A stretch of DNA of 37,262 bases from assembly GCA_016839785.1 (NCBI GenBank), contig JAEOTQ010000134.1, positions 1 to 37,262 of the forward strand, read 5' to 3'. Position numbers and translations under genes: made by a program. The notes beneath the pieces were generated by a model. It was not told the DNA's origin. It searched no databases and saw nothing but the letters and a program-made list of their open reading frames with translations. Below are positions 8,512-17,287 of this stretch, piece after piece. Source of the stretch: Candidatus Hodarchaeota archaeon. Its GTDB lineage: Archaea; Asgardarchaeota; Heimdallarchaeia; Hodarchaeales; Hodarchaeaceae. Every line of letters starts with the position of its first letter. Position 1 is the stretch's first letter.

Positions 8512-8697
8512 AAATGATGGGACAACTCCTTCAAATTCCAAAAATCCCTTTTCTTTCATAGTTTTAAGTCTTAACTGGATGCCTTCAAATTTATCAGCTA
8601 AAATTTCATTCAATGTTCGATAATCCAATTCCCCTCCATGTTCTGTCAAAACGCGTTTCATTTCTTCATATTCTGCTTCATAATCTATCGGTTCCAC
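8488..8697 (-). CDS. Small winged-helix-like protein
   Basis: 69 residues starting at GTG (8697). The pattern is a helix (YEEMKRVLTEHGG), a second helix, a recognition-like helix (EGIQLRLKTMKEKG) and a terminal hairpin (FLEFEGVVPS), which fits a minimal winged helix-turn-helix. It begins 37 bases after the E1 beta stop on the same strand and probably shares that transcript, so it could regulate the dehydrogenase genes. Its charged, low-bias composition argues for a real gene. DNA binding is inferred from fold pattern only. Confidence 0.6.
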   Translation of the reverse strand: MEPIDYEAEYEEMKRVLTEHGGELDYRTLNEILADKFEGIQLRLKTMKEKGFLEFEGVVPSFDSKIRLL

Positions 8698-8734
8698 TAA
8701 CTAACATTTCAATTAATGGACTGGTTCATACTTT

Positions 8735-9751
8735 TTATTCATATGTGAATGCTCGAGCAACATCAAGAATACGATTCACATTTGGTAAGATATTATCTTC
8801 CAGATTACGATTGAATGGAATAGTGAAATCAGTACATACTCTACCAAATTGAAATTTTGAGTTAATTTCTTCGGCTACTATCGCAGCTATTTCACCTGAC
8901 AGTCCAAATCGTAAATAATCTTCATCTACCACGATTACACGATGAGTTTTTGATACTGAATTAATGATACAGGATGTATCAAGAGGAGAAACCCATCGTA
9001 GATCAATAATCTCTGTGGAAATATCTTCATTAGTAAGTATTGCAGCTGCTTCTATACATCTATGCACTGAAACCCCAAGACTAATCATAGTCAGATCAGA
9101 ACCTTCACGTAAAATTTTCGCTTCACCAATGGGTAATGGTTGCCATTTGTTAGGTACTTCGCCTTTTGCTCCTGCTTCAGGTATATCAAAGGTGACATTT
9201 TCTCGACCTCCCGTTCCCATGTAATCGAGCCAATAATCCGCTAGCAATTTATGTTCAAGATAAATAACTGGATGATCCGCCTCGATTGCTGAAAGCAATA
9301 AATTTCCTGCGTCCGCAGGATTCGAGGGAACTACAACATTTATTCCTGGAATATGAGCAAGCCATCCCCACAAAGACTGCTCGTGTTGCCCTCCATCTCC
9401 ATATCCACCTCCGCAGCTAGCTCTAACAACTAACGGAACACTCCACTTTCCTCCAGAAAAAGCATGCACTTTAGCAGCATGATTTAATAACGCGTCAGCT
9501 GCAACTCCAATAAAGTCAACAAGCATAATTTCGACGATAGGTCGAAGTCCAGCCATAGCCGCAGAAACACCTGCCCCAAGAAAAGCGCTTTCACTTATAG
9601 GTGTAGACTGAACTCGCTCTTTTCCAAATTGAGCTAAGAGATTCACCCGTAAAGTATGTAAATCTTCTCCTAGAAGAAATATGTCTGGATTTTCGCTCAT
9701 TGCTTGTTTCAAAGCACTTTCTATTGCCTCAGCAAATTCCATGGTTCTCAT
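8735..9751 (-). CDS. 2-oxoacid dehydrogenase E1 component, beta subunit
   Basis: 338 residues, the normal length for E1 beta of the pyruvate/branched-chain/acetoin dehydrogenase group. The alpha2beta2 enzyme decarboxylates a 2-oxoacid (or cleaves acetoin) on thiamine diphosphate. Family blocks are EAIESALKQAM, LLGEDLHTLRV, STPISESAFLGAGVSAAMAG and the potassium/dimer region HAAKVHAFSGGKWSVPLVVR, followed by the SLWGWLAHIPGINVVVPSNP stretch and a C-terminal transketolase domain (IIDLRWVSPLD, VVVDEDYLRFG). The gene overlaps the alpha gene by four bases (ATGA), so the two are translated together. No E2 acyltransferase or E3 dihydrolipoamide dehydrogenase gene is in the window. Substrate cannot be fixed; the HVVVP/acetoin-type features make acetoin or pyruvate likely. 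Confidence 0.88.
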   Translation of the reverse strand: MRTMEFAEAIESALKQAMSENPDIFLLGEDLHTLRVNLLAQFGKERVQSTPISESAFLGAGVSAAMAGLRPIVEIMLVDFIGVAADALLNHAAKVHAFSGGKWSVPLVVRASCGGGYGDGGQHEQSLWGWLAHIPGINVVVPSNPADAGNLLLSAIEADHPVIYLEHKLLADYWLDYMGTGGRENVTFDIPEAGAKGEVPNKWQPLPIGEAKILREGSDLTMISLGVSVHRCIEAAAILTNEDISTEIIDLRWVSPLDTSCIINSVSKTHRVIVVDEDYLRFGLSGEIAAIVAEEINSKFQFGRVCTDFTIPFNRNLEDNILPNVNRILDVARAFTYE

Positions 9752-10788
9752 AATACACCTTCCTCCTGAATGATTCCCATTATTCTTTCAACTAGTAGAT
9801 TGGTTTCAGATTGAATGGAAGACTTAATCTGGGTGAACTGATCTTCCAAATCTCTATTATCCTTCTCAAATCGTAATAGTGGATCTTTGGAATCGCTTAG
9901 TTGCATCCGAGATTTTGCAATCAGAGAAAGTACTTTTGTAACGCTTCTAATTCTCTTATCAATTCGACCACCTTTGTACTGAAGTACTGATTTCATTAAG
10001 GGTCCTGTAACCGCTCCAAATTCTTTTCTTGGGGCACGATGAAAGCGGAGTAAAGGATCCCCCAAAAAATGTCCTTCGTTATGAGTACAATTAGCTTGAA
10101 TGAAATAGGGTGATTTAGTACTTTTTCGCATCCTTGGAATGGCAGTTTCTACAGCTTGCCAGACAGTAGTAACATCTGATCCATCAATTTCACGTGCCTC
10201 AATTCCAAAACCCCGAACTCGATCTAGAAGTACCCCACCAGTGACTTCAGAAGATTGAGTGGTAATAGCCCAATTATTATCTTTGCATACAAACAGGACT
10301 GGTAAGCTCATTGCTGCTGCTAGATTTAATGACTCCAGAAGCATACCTTGATTCATACTTCCCTCTCCAAAAAACGCTACCGCAATATTATTCGTTTTTC
10401 TATATTTTGCAGCCAGTGCAAACCCCACTGCAGAAGGACCAGACGAACCGACAATTCCTGAGGATGTCAATAACAATTCCTGACTAAATAAGTGCATATG
10501 GCCTCCCATCCCTAAGCACAATCCCTTTGGATGCCCCAAAATTTCCAGTAATAGTGCTTCAAGATCAACACCTCTCATCACAAATGGTGGAGTACCTCTA
10601 TGGTCAGTAGCGATTGCATCTCCAGGAATTAGGTGTGATAGGACTCCCGCAATTATTGCTTCTTCCCCTATACCTAAGTGCATTTCACCATATATATGGC
10701 CATCATTCCAAAGACGAGTAATTGTTTCTTCCATGAAACGACTGCGATACATTAATTCATAAAGCTTTAACAGGGTCCTTTCTTTCAT
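9748..10788 (-). CDS. 2-oxoacid dehydrogenase E1 component, alpha subunit
   Basis: About 346 residues. It binds thiamine diphosphate with the beta subunit. The signature GEGSMNQG followed 27 residues later by KDNNWAITT is the GDG-N cofactor motif, with Glu in place of the first Asp, as is common in E1 alpha. The GLGMGGHMHLF-type block (seen as CLGMGGHMHLF) and TDHRGTPPFVMRGVD match the acetoin/pyruvate dehydrogenase branch. The C-terminal part is more divergent and ends in a helical segment. The frame extends to GTG at 10797; ATG at 10788 is the simpler start. First gene of a probable three-gene operon with E1 beta and the small winged-helix gene. Confidence 0.88.
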   Translation of the reverse strand: MKERTLLKLYELMYRSRFMEETITRLWNDGHIYGEMHLGIGEEAIIAGVLSHLIPGDAIATDHRGTPPFVMRGVDLEALLLEILGHPKGLCLGMGGHMHLFSQELLLTSSGIVGSSGPSAVGFALAAKYRKTNNIAVAFFGEGSMNQGMLLESLNLAAAMSLPVLFVCKDNNWAITTQSSEVTGGVLLDRVRGFGIEAREIDGSDVTTVWQAVETAIPRMRKSTKSPYFIQANCTHNEGHFLGDPLLRFHRAPRKEFGAVTGPLMKSVLQYKGGRIDKRIRSVTKVLSLIAKSRMQLSDSKDPLLRFEKDNRDLEDQFTQIKSSIQSETNLLVERIMGIIQEEGVL

Positions 10789-10842
10789 GAAAATCACTTT
10801 CAGCTGATTCTCATAAAGGATTGAAATAGACTAAATAACTAT

Positions 10843-12759
10843 TCACAATAAGCTTAGTATGACCAAGGGAATTAAGACGGCACTAGCTCCTACACTAACT
10901 CCTGTTAAAACCGTCACGCCTTTATCTTTTACAACTTCTATGCCATATCTTCTATTGGCTAATACTCTTAGAATTCCTCCTAGTGTAATTGGAATGGCCA
11001 TATGAGGGGGAAAGAAAAAAGCAAGGACGAATCCTAAACCAAGATTAGCTCCACTAATCATACCAAAGAGACCTCCGATTACTAATTCCCCTAAATTTAT
11101 TACTGCGCCTATATCTCCAGAAGCAAACACTGATACAAGGGCAGCTTCGAATGGAAAAGTGGGTGCAGGAAATTCAGGTGTACCGATACCTATTGTAGAC
11201 CAAAGAATTAAAGCAAAGAAAGGTGTAGTCAATGCAGCAGCGATATAACCAACGAAAAATGTTTTAAGAACGTACCTATTGGAGGTTTTTGTTAATTGTG
11301 CTAGCTTATATGATTGTACTAAGGTTCTACCTTCTCTAATCTCTGGTACGGGAGTGGCTATGAATGGGGTGTAGCTGTTTCGAATTCCCACAAGATAAAT
11401 AGGTAGCAAGTCAAAGATAAATGGAGGTGATATCGATGCAGAGGATTTTGCAGAGCTTGAAATTGATAGGTAAAATGTTACTGCAGAACCAATTCCCATT
11501 ATCCAAAATATAACTAAGAAGGTTATAAGTAAGTTATCTCCAAGAATTTTAAATTGATAAACAAATCCTACACAAAGCAAAAACAAAACTCCATAAAGGA
11601 GAACAAAGTTCAAATTTCTTATTGTGAAAATAGTTCTCTTCACCTTTCTGTCAACTGGATGATTGGAATGAGATTTAATTAATGTATTACTTTCCTCCTT
11701 ATCTTCAATGGAAGAATCAGTCGGATTTTCATTAGTTTTTCCATTTTGTGAATCATTTTTAGACTTAGAATTACCATTCATCAGTTTAGGAAATATTTTC
11801 TTTAGTACGAAGAAAAAGATTCCCGATAGAATAAGTGCTCCAAGGAGAAATCCGATGGTAAATGATAGGTATACATCCTCCAATCCTGAAACAAAAAAAG
11901 AATAGAATTCTGTTCCTTTTGGGTATTTATCTAATAAGAACGGTCCCAACACAGGCCCATATATACAAATAGAGGCAATCCCTGCAGAAAATGTCATTTT
12001 AGGACGATCAATAATAAATCCTACTGAAAATAAGGCTACACCAATGATACCTAATGAAAGGCCTAATATCCACCCATTTTGAGGTTGAGAGATATCAATG
12101 TAGCTTAAGCCCAGAATTAGTGTTACCGCACTGAAAACAAACCCGATGAAGGCAGATTTAATAAATAGAGGTAGTTTTTCGCTTTGCTCTGTTAAAACAT
12201 TGATCACTTCGGTCTGTATTATTTGGTCTGGAAAAGGATACTCTTCATCATCATTAATGAATTTATTTTTTAGGAATAATCCAAGAAGAATTCCCATGAC
12301 ACCTGGAACAAGCATTAAAAACCAATGAACTAAGATAGGTTGTATCCACGTCTCACTAAATACGATTGTGTTGTTAATTATATCTTCACCAGGTAATAAC
12401 CAAGAAGGCCGATCAAATCCAAAATCTGCAATTCCATCAGCATTCAGGGATAACCAGATCAAAAAGAGTAACGTACGACTGGCTTCTGCAGAAAGACTTG
12501 CACCAAAAGCAATAGCGATCAGAGTTAGATTAGAACGTTTATCAATTCCCTTTTTACTAAGAATAAACTTGCCAAGAAGAAGAGCAAAGACTCCACCCAA
12601 TCCAATTGATATAAACCCCATCGAGATGGACAAATATAAATTAATAAAATTGAAAAATAGTCCAAAAGGAACAGCAATTAGTAAAACCCATTTCAAGTCA
12701 ATACTTTGATCAGCTTGAACTTCATTTTGATTTTCCTTGACTTTCTCCAAATTATTCAT
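10843..12759 (-). CDS. OPT-family-like transporter (oligopeptide/metal-chelate type)
   Basis: 638 residues with about 14-16 hydrophobic helices, the size of OPT superfamily proteins that import peptides or metal-siderophore complexes. Supporting blocks are the early glycine-rich helices (FISIGLGGVFALLLGKF), the EIREGRTLVQSYKLAQLTK segment, the paired W...IG...FPAPTFPFEAA region and a late FFFPPHMAIPITLGGILR helix, which match the C-terminal pattern of OPT proteins. A hydrophilic, Asn/Lys-rich loop (about 325-370) splits two halves and is probably cytosolic. It lies upstream of the E1 genes on the same strand's lower side, with 45 bases separating it from E1 alpha. I am fairly but not fully sure of the family. 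Confidence 0.62.
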   Translation of the reverse strand: MNNLEKVKENQNEVQADQSIDLKWVLLIAVPFGLFFNFINLYLSISMGFISIGLGGVFALLLGKFILSKKGIDKRSNLTLIAIAFGASLSAEASRTLLFLIWLSLNADGIADFGFDRPSWLLPGEDIINNTIVFSETWIQPILVHWFLMLVPGVMGILLGLFLKNKFINDDEEYPFPDQIIQTEVINVLTEQSEKLPLFIKSAFIGFVFSAVTLILGLSYIDISQPQNGWILGLSLGIIGVALFSVGFIIDRPKMTFSAGIASICIYGPVLGPFLLDKYPKGTEFYSFFVSGLEDVYLSFTIGFLLGALILSGIFFFVLKKIFPKLMNGNSKSKNDSQNGKTNENPTDSSIEDKEESNTLIKSHSNHPVDRKVKRTIFTIRNLNFVLLYGVLFLLCVGFVYQFKILGDNLLITFLVIFWIMGIGSAVTFYLSISSSAKSSASISPPFIFDLLPIYLVGIRNSYTPFIATPVPEIREGRTLVQSYKLAQLTKTSNRYVLKTFFVGYIAAALTTPFFALILWSTIGIGTPEFPAPTFPFEAALVSVFASGDIGAVINLGELVIGGLFGMISGANLGLGFVLAFFFPPHMAIPITLGGILRVLANRRYGIEVVKDKGVTVLTGVSVGASAVLIPLVILSLL

Positions 12760-12895
12760 GATTAAAAGTGATTTTCATCCCTATTTAAATAGGAAATGAA
12801 ACTGGTAATAACTTACATTTTCATATATGGGAGCGAACTATGTTACAGTAGTTTTACTTGAGAAACCTCTTGAATTCTCTCTTTTAACGCTTAGC

Positions 12896-13240
12896 TCAAC
12901 CATGTGTAAAGTATATGATTGCAGTGTGACCTTTTCCTGTAACATTCAAATTTCGAGTAATCTGAGGAATATGCCGTGGATCTTCCATTGACAAGATTCT
13001 TTTCGTCATAATAATATATCCTAAACTAAGAAAAAGAAGCATTCCGAGCATAGATCCTCCCAAAAGGAAAAAATCAACTGTGATGTTTGGAAGAAACAAT
13101 CCAACTAATGAGAAAAAGTCAATCCAAACTAATTACAGATAAAAGTTAATTTTCAACGGGTTTATTGTCAAAAATTTTACAATGAGTACTCCTAGAATGA
13201 ATGATAAAGTTAACAATACACCAATTATGGCGAAATTCAT
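12896..13240 (-). pseudogene. Small membrane-protein frame interrupted by one in-frame stop
   Basis: From ATG at 13240 the minus strand reads MNFAIIGVLLTLSFILGVLI and on to a TAA at 13133-13135. The same frame then stays open for 78 more codons, giving a second hydrophobic helix region (TVDFFLLGGSMLGMLLFLSL) and a soluble tail ending at 12896. Together they make a roughly 113-residue protein with two or three transmembrane helices and one premature stop. Alternatives are two small genes: a 35-residue membrane peptide (13133-13240) and a 67-residue protein from TTG at 13099. The shared frame and matching hydrophobic character favour one broken gene or a sequencing error. Nothing identifies its function. 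Confidence 0.4.
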
Positions 13241-13410
13241 ATTATTCACATTTATGAGTAAATTTTATGGTAAACGGCTATAAAATTTGGGTAATCGAGG
13301 ATTTGATTGAAAACACGGAATAAATATCGACCATACATCTATACTCTTTTAGATATCGTAGGTAAAATATCATCAACTTGTTCGTAGTAAATGTTCTTAA
13401 CAATGTCTGG

Positions 13411-13986
13411 ATGATTATGTCAATGAATGATACTAAATCAATAGCTACTCTTGGTGGAGGATGTTTTTGGTGTCTAGAAGCTGTTTTTTCTGATATTCAA
13501 GGAGTTCTTTCTGTGGAATCTGGTTATTCAGGTGGTACTATCGTAAATCCCTCATATGAACAGGTATGTTCAGGAAAATCTGGACATGCAGAGGTGGTGC
13601 AAATTAAATTCGATTCAAGTATTATTTCCTTTGACGAAATATTAGAAATCTTTTTTGCAATACATGATCCAACCCAGCTTAACAGACAAGGAAATGATAT
13701 CGGTTCACAATATAGATCAGTTATTTTCTATCATTCAGAAGAACAAAGTGAAAGTGCTGCTTATGCAATCAAAGTTTTAGAACAGAAAAAAATTTGGAAC
13801 AATCCGATTGTAACAGAAGTGTCTCCACTTGAAAAATACTATCCAGCTGAGGATTACCATCAAAATTACTACAATAACAATCCGACCCAATCCTATTGCT
13901 CTTTTGTTATTTCACCAAAAATATCAAAGATTCGAACGAAATTCAATCACAAATTGAAACCTACCCTTAGAGGAAGAAACGCCTAG
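13411..13986 (+). CDS. msrA: Peptide methionine-S-sulfoxide reductase MsrA
   Basis: Repairs oxidised methionine by reducing the S-sulfoxide form in proteins. The catalytic site [10 protein letters not shown] is near the N-terminus, followed by VESGYSGG, the [11 protein letters not shown] strand and [13 protein letters not shown], all diagnostic for MsrA. Tyr/Glu residues that bind the substrate are present in these blocks. The C-terminal region has DYHQNYY but few resolving cysteines; one Cys lies in SYCSFV. The frame is open back to TTG 13378, but the three ATGs at 13411, 13417 and 13423 fit the family's short leader better; no strong ribosome site separates them. MsrB is encoded 2.3 kb downstream on the other strand. 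Confidence 0.93.
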   Translation: MIMSMNDTKSIATLGGGCFWCLEAVFSDIQGVLSVESGYSGGTIVNPSYEQVCSGKSGHAEVVQIKFDSSIISFDEILEIFFAIHDPTQLNRQGNDIGSQYRSVIFYHSEEQSESAAYAIKVLEQKKIWNNPIVTEVSPLEKYYPAEDYHQNYYNNNPTQSYCSFVISPKISKIRTKFNHKLKPTLRGRNA

Positions 13987-14005
13987 AAATTTGAGGAGAT
14001 TCGTG

Positions 14006-14821
14006 ATGAAAGAGTATATCGATGTAAATAGAAAACGATGGGATGAGCTAGCCGACGTTCATTTTAATGGTGAGTTTTACAATGTAAAGAAATTTCGGGA
14101 AGGGGGCATTGCTATTAGTGATCTCGAGGTAAAAGAAGTTGGAGATGTAACAAATAAGAAATTATTACACCTGCAATGTCATTTTGGAAAGGATACACTA
14201 TCTTGGGCAAGATTAGGAGCCCAAGTAACAGGAGTCGATTTTTCTTCCCGAGCAGTGTCTTTGGCCAGACAGCTTAGTAAAGAGATTGGGATAGAGGCAA
14301 CGTTCCTACAATCAGAAATTGGGAAATTAGATAAGACTAACTTACCTTCAAATTCATTTGATATTGTTTTCACAAGTCACGGGGCAATATATTGGCTTCC
14401 AGAATTGAAAAAATGGGCTGAAATGATAGCTTATTATCTAAAGCCTGGAGGATTCTTTTACATTGCCGAAGGTCATCCAATGGCACTGATTTTTGACGAT
14501 GAGAATGAAACAGATTTCAGAGTTCGGTATCCTTATTTTCATCAAGATAATCCATTAGATTTCGATTATGATTCCTCATATGCTAGTGGAGACGTAAAAA
14601 TAAAAAATACAAAGGAATATGGGTGGATTCATGATCTCGGATATATTGTTAATAACTTAATTGATGCAGGATTACAGATTGATTTCCTTCATGAATATCC
14701 ATTTGTTTCATGGGAAATGTTTCCCTTTCTTAAAGAAAAAGAAGGGTGGTGGCATCTTCCTGAAGAGTACCAAAAGATACCATTAATGTTCACACTTAAA
14801 GCGACGAAAAAAGGACTTTAA
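14006..14821 (+). CDS. Class I SAM-dependent methyltransferase
   Basis: 271 residues. The Rossmann SAM-binding fold shows motif I as LHLQCHFGKDTLSWARLG, where the usual GxGxG is altered to QCHFG, followed by VTGVDFSSRAVSLAR (acidic ribose-binding Asp) and FDIVFTSHGAIYWL. This pattern is found in a broad family of small-molecule methyltransferases (Methyltransf_11/25). ATG at 14006 is chosen because GAGGAG lies eight bases upstream; a TTG at 13991 is less likely. It starts 19 bases after msrA and probably shares its transcript. Substrate unknown. Confidence 0.85.
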   Translation: MKEYIDVNRKRWDELADVHFNGEFYNVKKFREGGIAISDLEVKEVGDVTNKKLLHLQCHFGKDTLSWARLGAQVTGVDFSSRAVSLARQLSKEIGIEATFLQSEIGKLDKTNLPSNSFDIVFTSHGAIYWLPELKKWAEMIAYYLKPGGFFYIAEGHPMALIFDDENETDFRVRYPYFHQDNPLDFDYDSSYASGDVKIKNTKEYGWIHDLGYIVNNLIDAGLQIDFLHEYPFVSWEMFPFLKEKEGWWHLPEEYQKIPLMFTLKATKKGL

Positions 14822-14827
14822 ATAAGA

Positions 14828-14835
14828 TTATATAA
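14828..14835 (+). promoter_or_regulatory. TATA-like box before the beta-helix gene
   Basis: TTATATAA lies 78 bases before the ATG at 14913 and just after the methyltransferase stop. An archaeal start about 25 bases downstream would give a leader of about 50 bases, separating this gene from the msrA unit. Confidence 0.4.
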
Positions 14836-14912
14836 GAAGAATCCTTTAAACAGTCTAATCGTCTAATAATTTTACATGTTTGGATATTTACTAGAATGGT
14901 GAGAATGAATTA

Positions 14913-16265
14913 ATGAATCGTATCTTTTTGATTTTCCTCTGTATTTGTACAATTACTATTTTCAATCTTCCTAACACCTCTTTTATTAGTACGACAAGTT
15001 TTAAAGTACAATCCAAATCATTTACGTCGGATATTCAGGTTCATGATCCTATTCATATAACAGATGACGAAGATCTTATGACTAAAGCTCAATCTGAGAA
15101 TTGGGATTTAAATGGTACTCGTGATGGGTCATCTAACAAGCCTTTTGTAATTTCGAATTTAACAATTTCCTTGGTTGATACGAAACTAATCTGGATTGAA
15201 GGAACATCTCTTCACATAACTATCGAGAAAAATAAATTATCTGGTGGAGGATCAGGAATAGCTCTTTGGAATTCAGATAATATAATAATATCTATGAATC
15301 ATATTTTTGATAACTCTTATTCAGGAATTGATCTGCAAGGTACAAATACTACAATATCAAACAATGTTATTGAAGGGAATAGTGTTGGAATAGGAATGTT
15401 CGGACGCGGGAACGCACTAATTGCTGAGAATGAAATAGTTAGAAATTCTTGGAAAGGAATAGGAATCGAAGATTTTGAACAGGTAAAGATTATAAAAAAT
15501 CAAATCTATGAGAATGGAGAGGGTTTGGAATTTTTAATGTACACTCGTAGCACAGTAGTACATGATAATAATATTCATGACAATACTCAATGTGGAATAT
15601 TTCTTGGGGATAATTTCCTCGTAAATATTACCAATAACAGAATTCATCACAATGCAAGAAATGGTATTCAATATGAGTTTGCGTTTGGTAACTCTAATAT
15701 TTCTGATAATCAGATTTTCGACAATGGGATAAGTGGGATAGAGATTATTTGGGCAAGTAATTTTCAGATCGAATCCAATGAAATCTTTAATCATAGTCAA
15801 CATGGTGTAGCAGTACTCGAAGATTGTCATAACTTAACGATCAGATGGAATAATATTTCACACTCTGTGAATTATGGGTTAACATTCACTACTTCGACCT
15901 CTGATAATATTATAACCTCTAATAATTTTGTTAATAATTCTATTCTTCAAACATCTCAAGCATACGATTCTGGTGCTAGAAACAGATTTATCAAGAACTA
16001 TTGGAATGATTGGGCTTCCCCTGATAATGATAGTAACAATTTTGTTGATATTCCATATAAAATTGATGGGGATTCTGGAAGTAATGATCTATTCCCGTTA
16101 TCTAATCCTTTTCCTTATATTCAACCCTCAAATAGTACACAAAATAATTCTACAACACTTGAGGTCGCCAATGAAACTTATGAACTTATAACAAAAGGAT
16201 TTTTATTGCCAAACTTCTTTCTGATAGTATTTATCATTTATATAAGTAGGAAGAAGATAACTTAA
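14913..16265 (+). CDS. Surface right-handed parallel beta-helix protein (NosD-like repeats)
   Basis: 450 residues. A signal helix (about 3-20) is followed by a Ser/Thr-rich linker and then roughly ten beta-helix coils of about 22-24 residues (about 85-345), each with an N-x-I/N-x-x-I-x-x-N pattern such as ISNNVIEGNSVGIGMF and IIKNQIYENGEGLEF. Such PbH1/CASH repeats occur in NosD, pectate lyase-like and archaeal S-layer-associated proteins. The YWNDWASPDNDSNNFVDIPY block after the coils is the typical cap of archaeal NosD-like surface proteins. A C-terminal hydrophobic helix with SRKK anchors it. It is likely a surface or polysaccharide-binding protein, with no catalytic residues recognised. 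Confidence 0.85.
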   Translation: MNRIFLIFLCICTITIFNLPNTSFISTTSFKVQSKSFTSDIQVHDPIHITDDEDLMTKAQSENWDLNGTRDGSSNKPFVISNLTISLVDTKLIWIEGTSLHITIEKNKLSGGGSGIALWNSDNIIISMNHIFDNSYSGIDLQGTNTTISNNVIEGNSVGIGMFGRGNALIAENEIVRNSWKGIGIEDFEQVKIIKNQIYENGEGLEFLMYTRSTVVHDNNIHDNTQCGIFLGDNFLVNITNNRIHHNARNGIQYEFAFGNSNISDNQIFDNGISGIEIIWASNFQIESNEIFNHSQHGVAVLEDCHNLTIRWNNISHSVNYGLTFTTSTSDNIITSNNFVNNSILQTSQAYDSGARNRFIKNYWNDWASPDNDSNNFVDIPYKIDGDSGSNDLFPLSNPFPYIQPSNSTQNNSTTLEVANETYELITKGFLLPNFFLIVFIIYISRKKIT

Positions 16266-16303
16266 TAATTCCTGACCAATACTCAATTCTGGGTTCGACA
16301 ATC

Positions 16304-16699
16304 TTACTCACCTTTAAACTTCAGAGCGGTTGAATTGATACAATAACGTAATCCGCCTCTCTCCTTTGGACCGTCATTAAAAACATGACCAAGGTGGCCC
16401 CCACAGTTTTTGCACAAGACCTCAGTTCTTTCCATACCATGACTTTTGTCGCGTTTTTCATCAATTACATCCTCTATAGGATTTGAAAAGCTTGGCCAAC
16501 CGCAATTAGATTCAAATTTTGCATCAGAAGCGAATAAAATCGTATCACAGCCTGCACATTGGTATTGACCATCTTCAAAAAGATTCCAATATTGTCCACT
16601 AAAAGCTCTCTCAGTACCCTTCTCTCTTAAAATGTGGAATTGTTCAAGGGATAAAATCTCTCGCCATTTCTTCTTGGAATAATCTATTGTATCTTTCAA
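16304..16699 (-). CDS. msrB: Peptide methionine-R-sulfoxide reductase MsrB
   Basis: 131 residues. Reduces the R form of methionine sulfoxide, complementing MsrA. Two CXXC pairs for structural zinc (CAGC and CKNC), the CGWPSF block and the catalytic RYCINS near the C-terminus are all present. The frame begins at TTG 16699. An ATG five bases upstream is out of frame by one because of a run of eight Ts; with nine Ts it would read MGFFLKDT in frame. The start is therefore TTG, or the homopolymer is miscounted. It is convergent with the beta-helix gene and 18 bases past the zinc-ribbon CBS gene's stop. Confidence 0.94.
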   Translation of the reverse strand: MKDTIDYSKKKWREILSLEQFHILREKGTERAFSGQYWNLFEDGQYQCAGCDTILFASDAKFESNCGWPSFSNPIEDVIDEKRDKSHGMERTEVLCKNCGGHLGHVFNDGPKERGGLRYCINSTALKFKGE

Positions 16700-16717
16700 A
16701 AAAAACCCATTTACACT

Positions 16718-17230
16718 TCAAACTTCTAATTCAATGATATATTCTAAAATATCTTTGATATTCAGCACTCGTAAAGGTTCTCCTTCGATAATCGCATAAG
16801 TATACCCCCCTACTTCCATCATGTGAAGAGCTTCTGCTACACAGTCACTTGATTGTAATATCTCAGGATCTTTTAACATTGCTTCAGTGATAGGTCTATC
16901 AACATTGATGGGTGAATCCCCACATACTCGTTTAAGTAATGACCTTTCAGTGAAGATTCCTTTAATTATATCATCTTCCATAATAACTACTGCACATTTC
17001 TGATTTTTTATCATTACATCAATTACATCTCGGATCATCATTTCAGGAGGAACCATAATTGCAATTGATTTTTCCTTACATATTTGATCAAGTGCGTCTT
17101 GCATAATTGCTTCTTCTATTTTAGATTCCGTAACTGGGGTAGGTTCTTCGAAGAAAGTCAAGTCAGTTGTACAATTTTCACAGACCGCCGCACCAGGTAA
17201 GTTTTTAAATCCACAGGCTGGACATTTCAT
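16718..17230 (-). CDS. Zinc-ribbon protein with a CBS-domain pair
   Basis: 170 residues. Residues 1-20 form a zinc ribbon (CPACGFKNLPGAAVCENC) and residues about 45-168 a Bateman module of two CBS domains (IRDVIDVMIKNQKCAVVIME with GIFTERSLL, then VAEALHMMEVGGYTYAII). CBS pairs bind adenine nucleotides or SAM and tune partner enzymes. The gene directly follows korB on the same strand with a 57-base gap, so it is the last gene of the ferredoxin oxidoreductase cluster. Regulation of that enzyme by AMP/ATP is inferred from context only. Confidence 0.83.
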   Translation of the reverse strand: MKCPACGFKNLPGAAVCENCTTDLTFFEEPTPVTESKIEEAIMQDALDQICKEKSIAIMVPPEMMIRDVIDVMIKNQKCAVVIMEDDIIKGIFTERSLLKRVCGDSPINVDRPITEAMLKDPEILQSSDCVAEALHMMEVGGYTYAIIEGEPLRVLNIKDILEYIIELEV

Positions 17231-17287
17231 CTTAGTTTCTTCCTTTTCTGCTTATATTTTTGGTAACACTGCTTATCTTAAAATTTG

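Noticed and set aside
12368..12709. Plus-strand frame of 113 codons inside the OPT-like gene
   Set aside because: Antisense shadow of hydrophobic helices; Arg/Pro/Ile-rich with no recognisable domain.
15534..15830. Minus-strand frame inside the beta-helix gene
   Set aside because: The periodic repeats of the sense gene produce a periodic antisense frame; no independent support.
14920..15900. Possible DNA repeats in the beta-helix gene
   Set aside because: The periodicity is at protein level (about 23 residues per coil) and the DNA copies are strongly diverged, so it is not a CRISPR array or tandem DNA repeat.
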